Of a stretch of 40,588 nucleotides of DNA, positions 14,308-22,564 are shown one piece after another; the first letter of the stretch is position 1, and each line of letters starts with the position of its first letter. The notes under the pieces are model-generated. The model had not been told where the DNA came from, searched no databases, and saw nothing but the letters and a program-made list of their open reading frames with translations. The stretch is from Phycisphaerales bacterium. Lineage in GTDB: Bacteria > Planctomycetota > Phycisphaerae > Phycisphaerales > UBA1924. The stretch is from the NCBI GenBank assembly GCA_027019265.1, contig JALUWX010000083.1:1-40588 (forward strand), read 5' to 3'. A program made the position numbers and the translations under genes.

Positions 14308-16986
14308 TTACGGGCACGCCGCGCCGGCCTGGAGGAACGCAGAGATATCGAAGAAGTCGAACCCGGTATCGCCGTTGAAGTCCACCGAGTTCTGGAGGAG
14401 GAACGAGATGTCGAAGAAGTCGAACTGACCGTCCATGTTCAGGTCGGCCGAGCAACCGCCGCCGAGCGCGTCCCACGCCGCGAGGTCGTCCGCATCGACG
14501 TCGCCGTCGCAGTCGAAGTCGCCCTCGGAGTAGAGCATGCCCGTGCCCTGGTTGCTCTCGATGATGAGACGGTCATCAGCATCGACGTCGCCGTCGAGGT
14601 CGATGTCGCCGAGCTCGGAATCGAGGATGTTGACGATGATCTCATCGACGTCCGCGCTGTCAACGACGAGGTCGCCGTTCATGTCGCACGAGAGGTCCAT
14701 GAAGACCGCTTGGTCGATGACGGACCAGTCGCCGAAGTTGACACAGACGTAATCGATATCGCTCGCATCGACCATCCCGTCGTGACCGTTGGGCTTGAAC
14801 CCACGGGTCGGGACGTTGCCCATACCCGCGCCGAAGTACGCCGCCGAAGCGACGTCGCCGCGCGAGTCACCGTTGTCGTACGAACCGGTCACGAGCGCCG
14901 TCCCGAAGAAGTTCATCCCGGCGGCCGCATCGACGGCCGTAAAGCCCGCCTTGCGATCGAGGTTCCCCCCGACCACGTGGAGACCGTCGGCCCAGTACCG
15001 GACGTCGGCCATGTCGAAGTTGCCGTCGGAATCGAAGTCACCGAGGAGCTCGGGGCACGCGCGTCCGTCCGGGTTCACCGAACCACCGGACCAGGAACCG
15101 CCGGAGTGACGGAAGTTGTACGCATCGATCATGTCCGCGACATCGCTGGTCGTCCGAGCGCCGTCGCCGTCGAAGTCGCCCGCGATCTTGTTCCGGGGGT
15201 TCTCCGCTTCGGGGTCGGAGTCCGTCGAGCCGACGAACGTGCCGTAGTCGATGCGGGTGCCGTCGATCGACTCGTAGAACGTGCCGTTGACGACCCCGTC
15301 GGAGTAGGTCACACCCGTGGTCCGCGCGGGGACCTCACCGGCGCGATCCTGGTTGAACGCGGCGTACTCGGGGTTCGCGAGCACGTTGAACGGATCGTTG
15401 AGCACGAAGTCCGTGAGCACCGGGTTCCGGTTCGCGTTGGGGACGATCGGGATACAGGTCTCGGATGGATCCGGGGTGACCTGGGGAACGTTGAACGAGG
15501 TCTCGGGGAGCACGAACTGCACACCGAGGAACTCACCCGGGGAGAACGCGTTCGCCGGATCGCTCGGGAGCGTCGCGACAGCGGCGGCGGAACGGGTGAT
15601 GTTGTTCACGTACGCGGCGGCCTGGACGTTCCGCATGGGCTGGACCGGGTTGGGGTTCGGTCCGATCTCCGAGGGATCCCAGCCCCAACCACCCTTGTTC
15701 GCGGGCGCAGAGCGGGGATCACCGATCGTCGCGATACCACCGAGACCGATGATGTTGTAGCCGTCGGCCGAGCCGTCAACGACGTTCGCGATGGTCGGAC
15801 GAGCGAAGGTGGTGCCGCCCTTGAGGTCCGCGCGGACCGCGAGCAGATCGCACTCACCGATGTCGAGCCAGTCGCTCGAGAACCCACGCTCAGCACCCGT
15901 GTGACCAACCGCGAGACGGTTGTTGACGACCGTGTCTTCCATACGGGACGAGCCGCCCTTGTTGGAGGGCTGGTACCCCGCACCGACGCGGTCGTTGAAG
16001 CTGTCCGAGGTCTTCGGACCGACGTTCTCACCAACGCCCCACGAGGGGTCGAGACAGATCCCGTTCATGAACGCATTGCGGGTCCCCGAACCGGAGTCAC
16101 GGGTGACAACCATCAGGTTCTCGCCGCTCATCCGACGACCCGTCGCGTTGAGGTGACGGAGGTCGGACATGTCGATCTGCTGGATCCCCGCGCCGTAGTT
16201 CACGATCGCCGCGACGGGGGTCAGGGTGACGGGGGTGTCGTAGATGGTGTTCGCGTCGGGGCTGAGGGTGTTGGTGTTGAGGGTCACGCCGTTCGGGGAA
16301 ACGAGGGTCTTGAGCTTGTTGCCCTGCGAGATCGCCGCACCGGTTTCCTTATCGACGGCCGTGCGCGGGTTGTTCCCGTACCCCGGAGCGGCCGGGACAC
16401 GGTTGTACTGCGCCGCGCCCGAGTCGTTGATGACGAACCACGAGACCGGGACGTCGAGCGCCGAGAAGTCCACCTGGACACCCGTGCCCGCGCCCGTGCC
16501 CGTCGTGATCATGTACGACCCATCGGTCAGGACACGGAAGGGGACACCGCCCGGGTTGGCGGCGTTCCCGGGAGGGGAGGAGAGGACCTCAGCGGAGATG
16601 TACTGGTTCGTGTTGAAGTACGCCGCGTCCGCGTCCCCGGAGTTCAGGGTGAGGTTCGCCGCGTCGTTGTCGGCGGCCGTCGCGAAGAGCGTGCCCCAGT
16701 CGCGCATCTCAGCGAAACCGTTGCCCGAGCCCGTGACCCGGTAGTTGAAGTGCAGGTACTGCGACGAGATGAAGGGGAAGGTCGCGTCGAACGGCGCGAG
16801 CTGCTCGGGGGTGTTCCCGTCACCGTCCACGTCGATGAAATCGAGCGTGTTCGCCGGGGCGCTGAACAGCGCCTGGAGGAGCGTCGCGCCCGAACCGGTA
16901 ACCCCGAAAGGCTGCGCCGACGCGATCGAGGCCGCACCGCCGCACGCAGCGACGAGCAGACCGAGCTTCTGAGTGTTCGTCAACAT
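14308..16986 (-). CDS. PstS-like substrate-binding protein fused to dockerin repeats
   Basis: This is an 892-residue exported protein with a signal peptide at about 1-24 (ending ASA-Q). Residues about 27-560 resemble a PstS-type phosphate-binding protein: the opening GVTGSGATLLQALFSAP (28-44), a second VTGSGNGF (84-91), DVPVSWFVINDSGAAQYNRV (178-197) and the ligand-loop-like TRDSGSGTR (295-303). PstS uses similar Ser/Asp/Arg loops for phosphate. From 603 on there are about eight dockerin/EF-hand-like loops (starting near 603, 649, 735, 768, 793, 822, 847 and 868). The last two form the GC-type pair ending AACP. AAAGGA precedes the ATG. No pstCAB genes adjoin. Ligand identity is not shown: phosphate, another oxyanion, or a degenerate fold are all possible. 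Confidence 0.65.
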   Translation of the reverse strand: MLTNTQKLGLLVAACGGAASIASAQPFGVTGSGATLLQALFSAPANTLDFIDVDGDGNTPEQLAPFDATFPFISSQYLHFNYRVTGSGNGFAEMRDWGTLFATAADNDAANLTLNSGDADAAYFNTNQYISAEVLSSPPGNAANPGGVPFRVLTDGSYMITTGTGAGTGVQVDFSALDVPVSWFVINDSGAAQYNRVPAAPGYGNNPRTAVDKETGAAISQGNKLKTLVSPNGVTLNTNTLSPDANTIYDTPVTLTPVAAIVNYGAGIQQIDMSDLRHLNATGRRMSGENLMVVTRDSGSGTRNAFMNGICLDPSWGVGENVGPKTSDSFNDRVGAGYQPSNKGGSSRMEDTVVNNRLAVGHTGAERGFSSDWLDIGECDLLAVRADLKGGTTFARPTIANVVDGSADGYNIIGLGGIATIGDPRSAPANKGGWGWDPSEIGPNPNPVQPMRNVQAAAYVNNITRSAAAVATLPSDPANAFSPGEFLGVQFVLPETSFNVPQVTPDPSETCIPIVPNANRNPVLTDFVLNDPFNVLANPEYAAFNQDRAGEVPARTTGVTYSDGVVNGTFYESIDGTRIDYGTFVGSTDSDPEAENPRNKIAGDFDGDGARTTSDVADMIDAYNFRHSGGSWSGGSVNPDGRACPELLGDFDSDGNFDMADVRYWADGLHVVGGNLDRKAGFTAVDAAAGMNFFGTALVTGSYDNGDSRGDVASAAYFGAGMGNVPTRGFKPNGHDGMVDASDIDYVCVNFGDWSVIDQAVFMDLSCDMNGDLVVDSADVDEIIVNILDSELGDIDLDGDVDADDRLIIESNQGTGMLYSEGDFDCDGDVDADDLAAWDALGGGCSADLNMDGQFDFFDISFLLQNSVDFNGDTGFDFFDISAFLQAGAACP

Positions 16987-16998
16987 GAGAGATCTCTC
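16987..16998. promoter_or_regulatory. 12-bp perfect palindrome between Shine-Dalgarno and ATG
   Basis: GAGAGATCTCTC is directly adjacent to the ATG of the PstS-dockerin gene and overlaps the end of its AAAGGAGAG ribosome-binding site. It may be an operator, or chance; as RNA it has almost no loop and would fold poorly. Confidence 0.3.
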
Positions 16999-17123
16999 CT
17001 TTGGTCAATACAGACCGATACCACAGCCCGAGCGCAACGCGCGTCCGAGCACTCCAGATTTGATTTCAACGTCCTGTCCCTGGAACGGAACGGGCTTCTC
17101 CTCGCGCCCGCAACGACATGTGT

Positions 17124-17156
17124 GAAACAAACACGCCGCGGTTTCCCGCGGCGTGT
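17124..17156 (-). terminator. Rho-independent terminator of the prepilin-like gene
   Basis: On the minus strand an 11-bp perfect stem (ACACGCCGCGG/CCGCGGCGTGT) with a GAAA tetraloop is followed by TTGTTTC. It lies 15 bases beyond the prepilin-like gene's stop codon and ends that unit before the PstS-dockerin promoter region (17000-17123), in which I see no other gene. Confidence 0.85.
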
Positions 17157-17171
17157 CGTGGAGTCAGTGAA

Positions 17172-18236
17172 TCAGGGGTACCCGAACTCGCCGTCCTGAT
17201 CGACTTTGTTGCCGCCGGACATCGAGTAGAAGCGATCGCCCCAGAGCTGCTGCTCGACCGTCTCGAGCACGGTCATGAGCGAGACGTGCCCGTCGATGAA
17301 CGCGAAGTTCGACTTCCCGTTGTGGTGGTCCCCGACCGCGCCGAGCGAGGTGTTCGAGCCACCCCCGCCGTCGAGCAGGTACCGGCTCTGCGCGTTGATC
17401 GACTTGAGCTCTTCCGTCAACTCCTCGATCGTCGGGTACCCGAACGACGCTTGCCCCGAGTTCCCCCTATCAAGCTCACGGAACACCGCGGAGCCCGTGC
17501 TCATGCCCTTGAACGGCGTAATCGGGCGGTGCGACTTGATCAGCGACACGGTCTCGTTGCTCGAGGACTGCTCCGCGAGCGAAGCCCAGTTCGCCGTCTC
17601 ACGGAACTCCGCGAGCATGATCACCCGCGCGGGGGAGTAGATCTTCGCGCCCTTCACGAGCCTCGAGGTCCGACGGTTGTTGCCCGTCAGGACGAACTTG
17701 TTGCGAGGCATCACCGCCGCGTTCGCCGCGAACGCGAGCCGTGGCACCTGACGATCCTCGGGGAAGTCGCCGCCGACGGGCTGGCCCATGTCGTTGATCT
17801 GACCGGGCTCCCAGTCCAGCTCGTCCGGACCCGGGTTCGAGCGGGGCGCCCCACGGTTGAGCACGGCCGGGGATTCGAACGCGTCCTGGGGGAGCTCCCC
17901 GTTGTTGAAGAGGAAGTACGACCAGTGGAGGTACCCGTTGATCGGGTTCGGGTGATTCTCCTGCTGATCCTCGAGGCGCCACTCAAACCCGTCCCGCTCC
18001 GCGGCGTACACGTACGACGGGGGGAGAGTGTCCTTGTTGTCGCCCTGATAGATCGTCGCCGCCTGGACCACACTCCGCGCGTTCGTCCCAGCGATGACAG
18101 CCCACGCGCTCTTGCGAGCGGAGGACAGCGACGGGAGGAGGATCCCGATGAGCAAAGCGATAATCGCGATGACGACGAGCAGCTCGATGAGCGTGAACCC
18201 GTGACCACGATCCCGATTCCGATGTCCTTCAGCCAT
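17172..18236 (-). CDS. Prepilin-like protein with N-terminal cleavage/methylation motif
   Basis: The 354-residue product carries the type II secretion/type IV pilin signal: basic leader to residue 13 (RDRGHG), then FTLIELLVVIAIIALLIGIL, which is cut between G13 and F14 by prepilin peptidase in known systems. The 300-residue remainder is much longer than a normal major pilin. It contains DHHNGKSNFAFIDGHV near residues 300-315, matching the H-X9-DG motif common in planctomycete pseudopilin-like proteins. It is expected to be an inner-membrane or periplasmic pseudopilin-type surface protein. The ATG at 18236 is preferred over one 18 codons upstream because it gives a normal leader length and has GGAG upstream. 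No secretion-machinery genes adjoin. It has its own strong terminator. Confidence 0.85.
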   Translation of the reverse strand: MAEGHRNRDRGHGFTLIELLVVIAIIALLIGILLPSLSSARKSAWAVIAGTNARSVVQAATIYQGDNKDTLPPSYVYAAERDGFEWRLEDQQENHPNPINGYLHWSYFLFNNGELPQDAFESPAVLNRGAPRSNPGPDELDWEPGQINDMGQPVGGDFPEDRQVPRLAFAANAAVMPRNKFVLTGNNRRTSRLVKGAKIYSPARVIMLAEFRETANWASLAEQSSSNETVSLIKSHRPITPFKGMSTGSAVFRELDRGNSGQASFGYPTIEELTEELKSINAQSRYLLDGGGGSNTSLGAVGDHHNGKSNFAFIDGHVSLMTVLETVEQQLWGDRFYSMSGGNKVDQDGEFGYP

Positions 18237-18527
18237 GTCCTGACTCCATGCAGCAGGTGGGTGTGAATAACCGTAACCAAGTGCCCCCACGCGCCGGATA
18301 AGTTCTGCGCGAGGATCAGGTCAAGGTTCAGTGAGCGCACACTCGAACTCAACCCGCGCGATCGTGAAGAACGCGCTAGCGCGGAGCCGTCTTAACACTG
18401 TATTTCAAGGGTTCGGCGAGGTCGCGTAGCGAAAGTGACCGCAGAGTCGCGGTTTGCGCCAATGTTAAGAACGAATGTTAAGACGAAGGGGGCGTGAAAG
18501 GGGTCTGTCAAGTTTGCGCAAAGCCGA
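18237..18527. other. Intergenic region with TTAACA repeats
   Basis: These 291 bases lie between nnrD and the prepilin-like gene, both on the minus strand. A perfect 10-bp inverted repeat, CGTCTTAACA (18388-18397) and TGTTAAGACG (18476-18485), brackets 78 bases. A second copy, AATGTTAAGA (18461-18470), sits 14 bases from its twin in direct orientation. On the minus strand TTGACC-N17-TTATCC around 18327-18299 is a weak promoter candidate. No credible gene is present; a 65-codon open frame here lacks protein-like features. Confidence 0.45.
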
Positions 18528-19490
18528 TCACGCGCCGAATTCGTACGAACGGCGAATCTCCCCCATCGCGCCGGGGATCTCGTCCGCAAGCTCGCGCGGA
18601 TCGAGCCCCGAGCCCGCGCCGTGCTGCGCCGACCACCGAGCCCCGGCCGTCGTGTGCACCTTCACACCCAGACACGCGCCCAGCATCAGGTCCCCATCCC
18701 CCGCGCCCTGCGCAATCAACGACCCGATCACCCCCGACAGCACGTCCCCCGTCCCCCCCGTCGCGAGCGCGGGCTGCGCCCCCGTGTCATCGATCCACGT
18801 CCGGACCGAATCGCTCACCATCGTCCGCGCGCCCTTGAGCACGACGACCGCGCCGAGCCGACGCGCGAGCGCCGCGCACGCGCGACGCCGTTGTTCGTCA
18901 TCCCCAGCCGGGTCCCCGCCGATCGACAACGCCGACAACAACCGCTCCGCTTCCCCCGGGTGGGGTGTCAGCACACACGGCACCCGAACCTCGCGTGCGA
19001 AGTCCGTGAGTCTCGAGAGCGCATTGAGCGCATCCGCATCAACAACGAACCCACGCACTTTCCCGAACAGCTCCTTCGACAACGTCCGCGCCACCAACCG
19101 CTCGATCGACTCCCCCGACCCGAGCCCCGGCCCAAGCACCAGCGCATCCGACGACGCGCACAGCTCATCAACCACCCGAGCCCCGTCGCTGGGCTCGATC
19201 TCGTTGTGCTCGTCCACCCGGATCGGAAGACCCGTCGCGAACGGCGCGATCGTCAGCGCATGGCTCAGGATCGGATCCGGCGCCCCGATCGCAACGAGCC
19301 CGCACCCCGCGCGCACCGCGCCCATCGCAGACAGCGCCGGAGCCCCGATCATCCGCGCCCGGGTATCCTCATCGTCCGAGACATCCCGCCCCGCGCACCC
19401 CCCGACGATCGCGACCTTCCCGAACGTGCCTTTGTGCCCGTCCGGGGAGCGGTGGGGGAGTCGGGGAAGCGATGTGATCAGCTCGTCCAT
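18528..19490 (-). CDS. nnrD: ADP/ATP-dependent (S)-NAD(P)H-hydrate dehydratase
   Basis: This 320-residue enzyme is of the YjeF C-terminal/ribokinase-like family and repairs hydrated NADH and NADPH back to the active cofactor. Diagnostic segments are GPGLGSGES (about 121-129), LTPHPGEAERLL (174-185), VVLKGARTMV (216-225) and the nucleotide/anion-hole motif ATGGTGDVLSG (243-253). Size and order fit a stand-alone dehydratase without the YjeF N-terminal epimerase. The epimerase NnrE must be elsewhere or absent. The gene is transcribed divergently from tatD, with start codons 49 bases apart. The region before the ATG has no clear Shine-Dalgarno. Confidence 0.88.
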   Translation of the reverse strand: MDELITSLPRLPHRSPDGHKGTFGKVAIVGGCAGRDVSDDEDTRARMIGAPALSAMGAVRAGCGLVAIGAPDPILSHALTIAPFATGLPIRVDEHNEIEPSDGARVVDELCASSDALVLGPGLGSGESIERLVARTLSKELFGKVRGFVVDADALNALSRLTDFAREVRVPCVLTPHPGEAERLLSALSIGGDPAGDDEQRRRACAALARRLGAVVVLKGARTMVSDSVRTWIDDTGAQPALATGGTGDVLSGVIGSLIAQGAGDGDLMLGACLGVKVHTTAGARWSAQHGAGSGLDPRELADEIPGAMGEIRRSYEFGA

Positions 19491-19539
19491 GACCCATCAT
19501 TTCCATCCCAAACCCCCAACGCGACCCCTATCCTCCCCC

Positions 19540-20358
19540 GTGATCGATACCCACTGCCATCTGACCTTCCCCGACTACTCTGGCCGCATCGACGAAGAAC
19601 TCGAGCTCGCACGGTCCCTCGGGGTCACGGGTGCGATCTCCATCGCGACCACGACCGTCGATTCCCTCGACACCCTCCGTCTGGCGCAGGAGCACGACAA
19701 CGTCTACTGCACCGCCGGGGTCCACCCCCTCTACGCGCACGAGCATCCCCACGACTGGGACGTCCTCCGCGCCCATACGAAGGAACCCAAGTGCGTCGCC
19801 TTCGGTGAGCTCGGGCTCGACCACCACCACACATCCGATCACGCAAAGCACCAGTTCAAAGTGCTCGCGGAACAGCTCGCCGTCATCGAATCCATCGCCG
19901 ACGAGGGCAACGCCCTCCCGATCGTGATCCATTGCCGAAAGGCCTTCGCGGACCTCCTCCCGATCCTGCGCCAGTCCACCCTCGACCGATCCCGCTACGT
20001 CTTCCACTGCTTCACGGGGACCGAGGACGAAGCCCGGGACGTCCTCGATTTCGGCGCGATGATCTCCTTCACCGGGGTCGCAACCTATTCCAACGCGAAG
20101 GACGTCGCGCGGGCCGCGCTCCTCGTCCCCAACGATCGGATCATGGTCGAGACCGACGCGCCCTTCCTCACCCCCGAGCCCAAGCGCGGGGAGCGCCCGT
20201 GCCGCATCGGGTACGCGCGCTACACCGCGCAGCACCTCGCGCAGCTCCGCGACACCCCCTTCCCCGACTTCCACCGGATCATCGACGACAACACCGAACG
20301 CTTCTTCGGGATCCGGATCCCCGTCGAGGATGAGTCCGTCCTGGAGACCATCGCGTGA
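19540..20358 (+). CDS. tatD: TatD family metal-dependent deoxyribonuclease
   Basis: The 272-residue product is a TIM-barrel hydrolase of the TatD family, whose members are metal-dependent exo/endonucleases active in DNA repair and degradation. Metal-binding segments are visible: IDTHCHL (residues 2-8), GELGLD (near 90), IVIHCR (near 129) and the VETDAPFL motif (near 206-213). The start is GTG at 19540, because the family always begins immediately with the DTHCH segment; longer upstream extensions run through nnrD's opposite strand and are not real. TATCCT lies 5 bases before the GTG and there is no Shine-Dalgarno, suggesting a leaderless mRNA. Its TGA overlaps the GTG of lgt (GTGA), so the two are probably translationally coupled. 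Confidence 0.88.
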   Translation: MIDTHCHLTFPDYSGRIDEELELARSLGVTGAISIATTTVDSLDTLRLAQEHDNVYCTAGVHPLYAHEHPHDWDVLRAHTKEPKCVAFGELGLDHHHTSDHAKHQFKVLAEQLAVIESIADEGNALPIVIHCRKAFADLLPILRQSTLDRSRYVFHCFTGTEDEARDVLDFGAMISFTGVATYSNAKDVARAALLVPNDRIMVETDAPFLTPEPKRGERPCRIGYARYTAQHLAQLRDTPFPDFHRIIDDNTERFFGIRIPVEDESVLETIA

Positions 20359-21461
20359 CCCCTCCTGTCACACTCGGCGCGTGGTTCCACGACCTCTCCC
20401 CCTTCGCGCTCCGCATCTCCGGGGACTTCGGGATCCGCTGGTACGGGGTCTCCTACCTCCTCGGCTTCCTCGCCGCCTACCTCCTCCTCGTCAAACTCGC
20501 GAAGCGGAACTTCACCCCCCTCCCGGCGCAGCGCATCCCCGACATGATGATGCTCCTCGTCGCAGGGGTCGTCGTCGGCGGCCGCCTCGGGTACGTCTTC
20601 CTCTACGACCCCGCGCTCCTCACCGACTTCAGCGCCGACTTCCCCTTCTGGGGTGTCCTCAAGCTCACCCAAGGCGGCATGGCCTCCCACGGCGGATTCG
20701 TCGGGGTCATCCTCGCCGCCTGGTTCATCTCCCGAGGATTCAAAGACGACAAAGGCAACCGGGTCGGCGCGTGCCCCCCCCTCCACGTCATGGACCTCTG
20801 CGCCCTCGTCGCGCCCCTCGGGCTCGCGTTCGGGCGCATCGCGAACTTCATCAACGGGGAACTCCTGGGCAAAGTCGCCGCCCTCCCGGGTGAGACCGCG
20901 CCCTGGTGGAGCGTGAAGTACCCCCAGGAGATCATCGAGCGACCCCTCTCCACCCTCCCCCAGACCGAGACCCAGATCGACCAGATCATCGATCTCTCCC
21001 TCAACCACCTCCTCCCCGGCGAAACCGACTGGGAGCTGGGCTACCTCCGGATCCTCGAGTTCATCCAGCGCGGCGACACCGCGCTCAAAGCCCAACTCGA
21101 CCCGTTGATATCCGCCCGCTACCCCACCCAGCTCATGCAGTCCTTCTTCGACGGGTTCCTCGTCCTCGCCGTCGTCTGGTTCATCGCCCGAAAGCCCCGA
21201 ACCCCAGGGGTCATCGGCGCGACCATGCTCGTCGTCTACGCGCTGGGACGCATCCCAATGGACCTCGTCCGCCTCCCCGACTCCGGGATCTCCCAGTTCG
21301 GCCCCCTCACCCGAGGCCAGCTCTACTCCCTCCTCATGCTCATCGCCGGGATCGCCGTCCTCCTCTGGACGCGCCGAAAGAACGCGCCGAAAGCGATGGG
21401 GGGGTGGGGGGGGTGGGCAGCTTCAACACCCTCGGATCAAGCCGAAGCCGACGACTCCTGA
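20355..21461 (+). CDS. lgt: Prolipoprotein diacylglyceryl transferase
   Basis: The 368-residue inner-membrane enzyme transfers diacylglycerol from phosphatidylglycerol to the lipobox cysteine of prelipoproteins. Family motifs are the WYGVSYLLGF opening (29-38), the HGGFVG segment (112-117) containing the histidine conserved in Lgt, and GRIANFINGEL (160-170) containing the Lgt signature Arg, Asn and Gly. It is longer than the usual 260-300 residues because of an insertion of about 90 residues (about 180-270) between late helices, plus a Gly/Trp-rich C-terminal tail. The GTG start overlaps the tatD stop. The last 25 bases overlap the convergent DUF368 gene. The tail is encoded by a run of seven, eight and three G separated by single T residues. 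Confidence 0.93.
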   Translation: MTPPVTLGAWFHDLSPFALRISGDFGIRWYGVSYLLGFLAAYLLLVKLAKRNFTPLPAQRIPDMMMLLVAGVVVGGRLGYVFLYDPALLTDFSADFPFWGVLKLTQGGMASHGGFVGVILAAWFISRGFKDDKGNRVGACPPLHVMDLCALVAPLGLAFGRIANFINGELLGKVAALPGETAPWWSVKYPQEIIERPLSTLPQTETQIDQIIDLSLNHLLPGETDWELGYLRILEFIQRGDTALKAQLDPLISARYPTQLMQSFFDGFLVLAVVWFIARKPRTPGVIGATMLVVYALGRIPMDLVRLPDSGISQFGPLTRGQLYSLLMLIAGIAVLLWTRRKNAPKAMGGWGGWAASTPSDQAEADDS

Positions 21462-22471
21462 GCCTCTTCCTCACCCCCAAGTTTCGCGATCCCCATCGTC
21501 ACCCCGAAGCCAACTGCGATCAGCCCGAGCGCCCCGAGCACCTGCACCGCGCTCGGCGCGAACGTGCGCTGCTCCCAGTCCTTCGCGTTGTCGTGTGCGC
21601 GCATCTCGTCAAGGTTCTCCGCCGTCACCACCTCGTTCTTGATTACGTCCCCGATCTCGGGCTCGACCCCCTCCCGGAACGGGTACAGCCCGAGCGGCGC
21701 CGCAAGGATCAACCCGAGCAGAAACCCGAGCGTCGCGCGTTCGTATCGGTGCAGCACCCAGCGCAGCAGGTTCGACACCCCGACCACCCCGATCACCACC
21801 CCGATCCCCACGGGGACCACGATCGAGAGCTGATCGACCAGCGCCTCGACGTTCGCGTCCTTCGCCGCGCTGAGTGTGTCCTTGATCGCGCCGATGATCG
21901 TCTCGTACAGACCCAGCAGCAAGAGCAGGAACGCGCCCGACACCCCCGGGAGGATCATCGCGCTCGCCGCCGCCGCGCCCCCGACGATGAGCCACACGAA
22001 CCCCGACGACGAACCACCCCCCGCGCCCGACTCCTGAAGGAACACCAACGCTCCCATCGCGACGAGCCCGAGCACGAGCCCGACGATCGTGTCCTTCCCC
22101 ATGGGCTTCGCCAGCTTCCACAGGATCGGGACCCCCCCGAGGGTCAGCCCGATGAAGAGCGCGAACATCACCCACCGGAACTCAGCAAGCGCCCACGAGA
22201 TCGCGCTCGCGAGCGCCACGATCGAGAACCCCGCGCCAGCAACCACACACCCCAGGGTCAGGATCACGCGCTTCGAGAGCTTGAACCGGGTCGCGTCCGA
22301 GATCGCATCGATGAAGCGTCGATAGATCCCGCACGCAACGAGCATCGTCCCCCCGGAGATCCCGGGAACGAGGTTCGCGAGCCCCATCAGCACCCCCCCG
22401 AGCACACAACGCACGATCGGGACCGGAACATCCGTCGCGAAATCCTCGACAGATTCGTGCGTTGTGGACAT
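21437..22471 (-). CDS. DUF368 membrane protein, probable polyprenyl-phosphate transporter
   Basis: The 344-residue protein has about eight or more hydrophobic helices and two inverted DUF368-like motifs: NLVPGISGGTMLVACGIY (about 33-50) and SAMILPGVSGAFLLLLLGLY (about 175-195). The DUF368 (PopT) and DedA families have been shown to flip undecaprenyl phosphate back across the cytoplasmic membrane, so recycling of the C55 lipid carrier for envelope synthesis is the best guess. A family member in a planctomycete could have another lipid substrate. GAAAGGT lies upstream of the ATG. The 3' end overlaps lgt by 25 bases, and the 5' end is divergent from the lipoprotein hydrolase gene (93-base gap). 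Confidence 0.85.
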   Translation of the reverse strand: MSTTHESVEDFATDVPVPIVRCVLGGVLMGLANLVPGISGGTMLVACGIYRRFIDAISDATRFKLSKRVILTLGCVVAGAGFSIVALASAISWALAEFRWVMFALFIGLTLGGVPILWKLAKPMGKDTIVGLVLGLVAMGALVFLQESGAGGGSSSGFVWLIVGGAAAASAMILPGVSGAFLLLLLGLYETIIGAIKDTLSAAKDANVEALVDQLSIVVPVGIGVVIGVVGVSNLLRWVLHRYERATLGFLLGLILAAPLGLYPFREGVEPEIGDVIKNEVVTAENLDEMRAHDNAKDWEQRTFAPSAVQVLGALGLIAVGFGVTMGIAKLGGEEEAQESSASA

Positions 22472-22564
22472 CGGAGCAACCTTTCACGTATGGAAACCGA
22501 ACACTGAGGGACGAACGACCCGATCCTACGATCATTGTCTCATCGTTCCATCCGGACCTCGCGC

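Noticed and set aside
17000-17040. Possible Pho box before the PstS-like gene (two CTGT segments)
   Set aside because: The two CTGT copies are 13 bases apart, not the 11-base period of a PhoB box, and the rest of the consensus is absent.
14278-17199. 973-codon open frame on the plus strand
   Set aside because: It is fully antisense to the PstS-dockerin gene. Its product is low-complexity (Arg/Val/Asp-rich) and arises from the GC-rich codon pattern of the real gene.
18392-18589. 65-codon open frame between nnrD and the prepilin-like gene
   Set aside because: It overlaps the nnrD end, has no ribosome-binding site, is Arg/Thr-rich, and lies over repeats that better explain the sequence.
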